Assembly (NCBI RefSeq): GCF_032062135.1
Contig: NC_092862.1
Coordinates: 47,245,347-47,309,346 of the forward strand
From: Pyxicephalus adspersus
Lineage: Eukaryota > Chordata > Amphibia > Anura > Pyxicephalidae
DNA: 64,000 nt
Direction: 5' to 3'
Shown here: positions 58,230 through 64,000 of the stretch, piece by piece
Position numbering within the stretch: position 1 is the first letter of the stretch
Layout of the letters: each line of letters begins with the position of its first letter
The notes under the pieces: model-generated
What the model was told of the DNA's origin: nothing
Databases searched by the model: none
The model's input: the letters and a program-made list of their open reading frames with translations, nothing else
Program-made: the position numbers and the translations under genes

Positions 58230-61200
58230 TGGAGAAAGAACATATACAACATTAATGTTGTAACATATCAAACTTGTGACTAACGGACCATTGTTAACAG
58301 TTATTTCCGGACTCTTAAACTCCCCCCTCTCCCCACAAATGGCTGTTAATTTATGTAATATGTCCATAAAAAAGAGGTTGACAGTTTCTATAATGCACTA
58401 AATGTACACATTTTTTTGGTTCCTTTGAAAGGTAGTGACCCCCATCCTGGGTTGTTCCTGATTATGTTAAACATTTCCTGTTATAAACTCATGCATAATG
58501 TAAACATTTTGGAACAATAGCCATATTTAATTGTTCTCACACACGTGTTAATAAAAAAAACTTCATCTTCAGCAGTAATTATCAAACATGGTGGGACCAC
58601 TTAAATAACTTTCAGGTTTTCAAGGAACCCCCGCTATAAATACAATATCCACTGCTCACTGTACATTAGTGTGGTGGTCAGTAGGAAGAATGTGTCCTAC
58701 ATGGCTGGCCAGTGGGAAGGCTGCCACCCTTAAAGTTAGCCAAAAAGATCATTGGTATCGTTAAACTGACCCTGGTTGACTGGCAGAGTCCAGAATTGAC
58801 AATTGTAACAAAAAAGAAAACACCAGTTGAAAAAAATATGCATTTAAGAATAAAATAAAACTAACCCAATAACCCTTATAAGAACAAGGAAAGTGTAAAC
58901 TGGCAACCAACAGGGCCACAGAAATGGTTTACATGTGAAATTTAATTATTTCAACACAACTACTATAATAGTATTCTCTTTAGGACCAAGGTCATTTCTG
59001 GGTCCAATGCTGAAATTAATATCTTTATTAAAACTTTAAAAAAAACATTAGTTATGGCTTTGGTTTTAAGGTCACTAATTTCTAATACTACCCTGCTGTC
59101 TGAAAGATGCTTCTCTCACCCACCTTGCTTATTACTTTTGTAAAACATTTCAGTCTGTGCAGCATCCTTTCAGTAGATCTCTCAAGGACACTGCAAACAA
59201 TAAACATAAAATATGCATAACAAAACCTAATTATGCATGCAGTCTTTTATGTCTTGATTGCAGGCACATTTCTAGATTTAGTAATGTAATATCCATCTCT
59301 GCTCTCTAAATGCCTGTTACATATAGGAGAGACCTTTAATTTTTTTAGTCTTCCTATATATAGGATCTATTAGTTGTAAATAATATCCTTTTAAGGGAAC
59401 ACATCCTTCTTCAATCCATTTTTTTCTTGTTTAGTACCTACAGTATGGTGCAAAATTAAGTCAGCCAGCAGTACTGGGGTAAAGTCATTTAGCTGCCAAG
59501 TAGATAAATCACAAATAATTTTGCTAGATTATTTCCTTGTATTCTTCCTTGGCACCTTAATTAAAAAGTCCAATTTTAGAACACACTGATTTCCACGCCA
59601 TCACTTTAAATTTCATGATGTCTTTGTGAGTACAATGGGACTCTTGCAAACAAAATACTCTGCTTTTAAATGCAACTTCGATCAATAAGCTAAAATATAA
59701 TTGATAACGAAATAAATGACCATGATATTTTAAATTATTAAACAAAATGTGTTTAATGAGTAGTGTATTGCAGTGTTTCCTCTCCAAGCAGTGCTAGAGG
59801 GATCTAAAAGACAATACATTGGAACGTACACAAAATAATTATGAAGGCAAATTTACCTTTGGTTTGCATATGAAAGTAGATGGCCACACAAAGCAATGAA
59901 AATCTTAAACTGGTGTAAAAATTAGACTTTTTTTATTTTAATAGCCAATTAAAAATTTGTAGACTTGTTTTATGCCCATCAAAACATTTTGTCAGGTTTT
60001 AGATTCGATCTGTGTTCTTGTAAAAGGGATTGGATATCTTTACATTTTCATATAGGTTCCTCCAACTCCCTAGCAATATTCAGAAAAACACTCCACTCCA
60101 GCCCCAAAATCCCAAAACAGAGCAGATAGATTACTAATCCAATCACCCAGGTTGTATGTGCATAATTCCTTGTATCAATTTCACTCTGCACTTTTGCTCT
60201 TTCTAGTAACTGTGCTCACCTGATTCAATTGACTTTTTTATTACAAGAAGGTCATACATTACTTTAAAGTTCAATAAACGCCTAGACTACAAGAACCGAC
60301 TAAGCCTGCATTGATCTGAGCCACACCAGAGAAGAACCCACTCTAGCAGTTCCTTTTGGGGTGTGCTATGTGTAATATAAAAACCAAAGCAAATATTCAA
60401 ATGTGAGCTTTATTCTGTCAAGGTAAATCTGACTACAGGAAAAAGATTACTTATTGATAGATATAGACTTCAACATTTTACAAATATAAAGTTCATCATA
60501 ATGTCTGCTGGTGGCAGGTAAATGATTGCTAAAGGAGGGAAATTAATTTAGGCTTAACTATGTGCACATTTTCCTATTGAATTAATAGTTAGTGCATGGA
60601 ACAAAGTATCTTCCATGCCATCAAATAGAAATATATAATTATAAACTTGTTTTACACTCCTATATTACAGAAACCAGACCTAGTATCTAAGAAACACAAA
60701 AGAAATACTGAATTCTTTTGTGGTATGAAATAGATTTTAGTTTGATCTAGAAAAGCATTATTCAAGTTGTATTAAATGATCAACATTTGTGATATTAAGG
60801 GACAAACACAGATAGGAAGTTAGTGGACAAGAAAACTGTTATCATAGCATGTGTGCATTTTTTTTAGCTTTTAGAAATGTATTAATGGACGGTATAATCA
60901 TTGAAGGCAATTTTACATTTCAGATATTTTCAGTTATACATAACAAGCTGTGACTTGAGCACACCAAACTCCTGCATGCAGAGTAGTTGAAAAGCAGTAA
61001 TATAAATAATTCTAGGACACCTTAATACTTTAATAAAACCCACTTTGAAAATGTTTTGATCCACAGTTTATAACTCAAATATATGAAGAGAATATTAATC
61101 TAGTAAAACTGCGCAGGTATACATTAACTGCACTTATGTCTAAGTTAACCTGTATTTATTATATCAGTTACAAAAGAAATTTCCCTACAACAGTACTGCC

Positions 61201-61399
61201 ACTCTTAAAGCTCTTACTACAGTTTTTCAAAATCATATGGATTTAATGTCTTCATATTCCAATCCTAGCCACAAGACCTTTGCTTTTTTTAGTTCTTAAT
61301 TTCCCAATAATTAGGTACCTTATGCTAAGTTTACTACCACATAGATATCCAATAAAATATGGAGGTGCACATAGTAAATCAGTGTTTCATAACGTTTCC
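58230..61399. other. Intergenic DNA, no gene seen
   Basis: No gene supported. AAGGAACCCCC near 58623 and the next 150 bp look like an old interspersed repeat of unknown type. The 59140-59300 segment, with AACAATAAACATAAAATATG and AATTATGCATGCAG, is a candidate conserved element. Confidence 0.5.
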
Positions 61400-62480
61400 C
61401 CCTTTGATATTTCTGCTTCTGCCCTTAGCATTTCCCTTTCTTCATCCATGTTCACATTTATTCTCATTTACTTCTATCCATACCAACACTGGATCCCTTG
61501 CAAACCAAAGACAAAGTCACCAGCACTGCAAAGTACAGGATTTTTGCTTTATTGTAAAAGCACTGCCGCAACATGTTTTAAAAGCCAGCATTTCAGAGCC
61601 AGGGTTCCCTCCTTAAGGCAACATAGTGACTGCTGACTAGTGCTGGTGACTTCTTCTGTTTTCATGATTTCTACACGACACCATCCTTTGTTGTCACTTC
61701 AAGCACCCTTTTTCTTTTACAAGGTCTGTTTGCTGTTTGCTATTCCTATAGGGGACATTACTCTGAATCCCTCTCTGATTATTCTTTTCCACTGTCATCT
61801 CTAGTTAGCCATCTCCTGCTTCATCCATTCCCACACTTCTTCCCTCTATCTTCATTCTATTTTATATTCACCAACTACTACTCTTTTCTCTGATCATTCT
61901 TATCTCCCAAAAGTTCTTACTATGTTATGCTCCTGGACCATTCTCTTCCTTTTACATCTATAGTAATGATTCTTTTCTCTGTGATTCATTGTATTATACC
62001 TCCATTTATGCCTTTGTCTTCTTTTTTTCTATTTAACTTTCAAACAACCATGATCTACTTCCCTCTGTGTCATCCATGTCCATTCCACTGTTACTCATTT
62101 TATATTTTCTACTCTTCCATCTGTGCTCATTGTCCTCTTCTCTCTTCTTCTTTTCTATCTTTTTCCTCTTTGATCTCATCTTTGACCCATTCATTCTCCA
62201 GTTTTTGCATCCATGTCTATGCTCATTTTGCTTTACCATTCATGTCCACACTTCAGTGATGATTCTGCTCCCCTTCCATCCATATCCAATCTCCTTACAT
62301 TCATGTTCATTCATTTTTTCTTTATGTCCACACTTTTCACTCTACACCTTTTATTCTACACCCTGTTTTCTTTCTCCACAATTTCTACCAGGGTCTACAC
62401 TTCATTCAATGATCATACTTCTCCTCCTCCATCCATCACTTTCTCTTTGTGATTATTCTATTCCACTTCTATCTCGGACG
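61400..62480. repeat. Pyrimidine-rich low-complexity region
   Basis: The plus strand is strongly C/T-rich for about 1 kb, with recurrent CATCCATTC-, CATGTCC- and TTCTCTT-like words. This produces overlapping frames of up to 152 codons rich in serine, leucine, phenylalanine and proline, which I regard as composition artefacts. The recurrence of TTCATCCATTCC, TTCATTCTC, CCATCCATATCC and similar words hints at a very degenerate tandem origin. Confidence 0.6.
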
Positions 62481-64000
62481 AATCAGATATACAAACACCA
62501 TTTTTTTAACCTAAAAAATCACTGAAATCTGCTTTTTCTTAACTTAGCACATAGCACCTGCAGATTTAAACACTTGGTGATGGAATTTTGAATTTATTTA
62601 TTGAACACAAAATTATTGTATATTCTGCAGCACTAGGACAGTTTTTTTAAGTCACAATTGCTTTGCTTTTAAATATAATATTTATATATGATATACAGAG
62701 ATAATTGTTTATGAGTTGTATTATTTGTATTATGTTTTATTTCATTTTCTTATTATGCACTGTATTGTCCTGTATATGATTGATGTATTTAGATGTATTT
62801 AGGGATAGGTAGCACTGTATCTATCTTTATATATGTATATATATATATATATTTACACATATTCACTTTTTTTGCAAAACAGTTATTTTGCAGAGGAAGT
62901 GCAGGATTGTAGATCTTAGTTTTGGTTACCATATGTAATAGGATTTTGTTTAATTTTTAATTATCTTTCTCCCAAACCTTTCACATTAATCACAGGTAAA
63001 TCATACACACTTTTTAATTCTTCAATGTACACATTTTTTACTAACAGATGAATTCTATTATAATTCTTTGCATAGTACTTGTTGAACATATTGCATGTTG
63101 CAACTGGGGGTACTGATACATCCTAATAAACAATACAACCCACTATAACACAACATAATGCAATGTATGCCTCCTGTCACTGAAATAGAAACATAATCCT
63201 TCAGATTTGAAGGATGTTTGTAATCATTATTGCCAAATATTTAAACCATGATACAATTTTAATTTGGGTAGTGGAACATCCAAGGGTCTGATTTATCCCA
63301 TGTAATCTTAGGTCAGAAAACCCACCAAATAATTTTGTCAAAGAGGAAGAAGCCTTAATCTGCCAAATATAGAAAAATAAAACTTGTATTAGTTTTTACT
63401 TTGCCTCTTCAAAAAAATACAACTTCTGTAACAGCCAAAGGTTCTAAAGAAATACCAAATAATAACGGAAACAGGAGAAATTACTGTCTAATGCCTCTTT
63501 GGAATTGAAATTTTTGGAAATGGGTACCAATCATTCGTACTGTACCAGCAAAAGTTTGTTTTTAACCAATGAATACATTTCTTTCCAGATCCAAATTTAG
63601 ATAGAACTGCCATTTTAAAAGCCTGTTTAATACAAGCAAAGAGCTGTATCTAATGCAAGTAAAGCCATGTTGCATAGGTTACCTATTTAAATTTACATTT
63701 AATACCCTTCTAATATTTAGTGACATGAAATATTATGCATAAATTTTGATCAGTATAGATATTTTGAATCACTGATATCAATCTGCCAGCCAAAATCATT
63801 ACTAAAATTTTTACATTTACTGGTAGGTGTAAAATAGGTCAAAATCAGGAAGGTCAAAATCAGGAAAAAGCAGATCTTTGTTGGTATTACAGGTATACAT
63901 GCTTCATTTTGTCTCTTTCAATTTTAGTTGCACTTATAAAGAATTTAATTTGTTGAGAACTTGTGCTGGGTATTTTTCAGCACACTCTCCCAAGCCCGGC
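62481..64000. other. AT-rich intergenic DNA, no gene seen
   Basis: It contains a (TA)-rich run at about 62821-62851 and a 15-bp tandem duplication (AGGTCAAAATCAGGA) at 63836-63866. No coding or RNA feature is supported up to the window end. Confidence 0.55.

Noticed and set aside
57752..58367. Minus-strand frames with repeated arginine/serine strings
   Set aside because: They coincide with the LTR-like block and its internal duplications.
62067..62525. 152-codon frame rich in serine, leucine and phenylalanine
   Set aside because: Lies in a 1-kb pyrimidine-rich tract where all plus-strand frames stay open through composition.

Overview
This window looks like a stretch of noncoding, repeat-rich DNA from a large vertebrate genome, most likely a frog or toad. 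The evidence is the repeat content: Tx1/L1-type and L2/CR1-type LINEs, a tRNA-derived SINE with an L2-type tail, several TTAA-target and hAT/Harbinger-type miniature elements with hairpin cores, and decayed DNA transposons whose proteins resemble those I associate with Xenopus and other anurans. The base composition is AT-rich and the open frames are short and scattered. I found no exon of a host protein-coding gene and no canonical rRNA or tRNA gene. The anuran placement is inference from memory of repeat families and was not searched.

Layout. 1-17 kb: an L2/CR1-type reverse transcriptase scrap at the left edge, a 63-66 bp minisatellite (2.2-3.6 kb) interrupted by a GC-rich block, a cluster of miniature elements (7.0-8.2 kb), LINE scraps at 11-12 kb, a hammerhead-like motif at 14.0 kb and a tRNA-derived SINE at 16.2-16.5 kb. 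18.0-24.15 kb: a complete but dead 6.1 kb hAT transposon with a perfect 8-bp target duplication (GTTAAATG). Its broken transposase gene was hit by a TTAA-target element, its 3' part by a second one, and then by a Tc1/mariner element that itself carries a miniature element. 24.3-31.2 kb: a long palindrome and three more miniature elements, one with a perfect 8-bp duplication. 36.5-41.6 kb: an uncharacterised multicopy gene, probably transposon-encoded, lying on the minus strand and split in two by a 5'-truncated L1/Tx1 LINE that keeps its poly(A) signal and tail. A second decayed copy of the same gene lies at 46.1-47.2 kb on the plus strand. 52.5-58.2 kb: a hAT miniature element (perfect CTTTAAAG duplication), then a decayed plus-strand L1/Tx1 LINE interrupted by a 647-bp solo LTR (GGTCC duplication) and by an element with ~119-bp inverted arms around a hammerhead-like core. 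An L2/CR1 reverse transcriptase fragment and a second LTR-like block follow.

How the parts relate. The genes do not act together as a pathway. They form a layered record of insertions, and the order of several events can be read directly (host, then hAT, then mariner, then miniature element; unknown transposon, then L1; L1, then LTR and inverted-arm element). The rest is intergenic sequence. A few homeobox-motif-rich or unusually complex patches (about 15.8, 27.0, 52.1-52.5 and 59.2 kb) could be conserved regulatory DNA, but only a cross-species alignment would show that.
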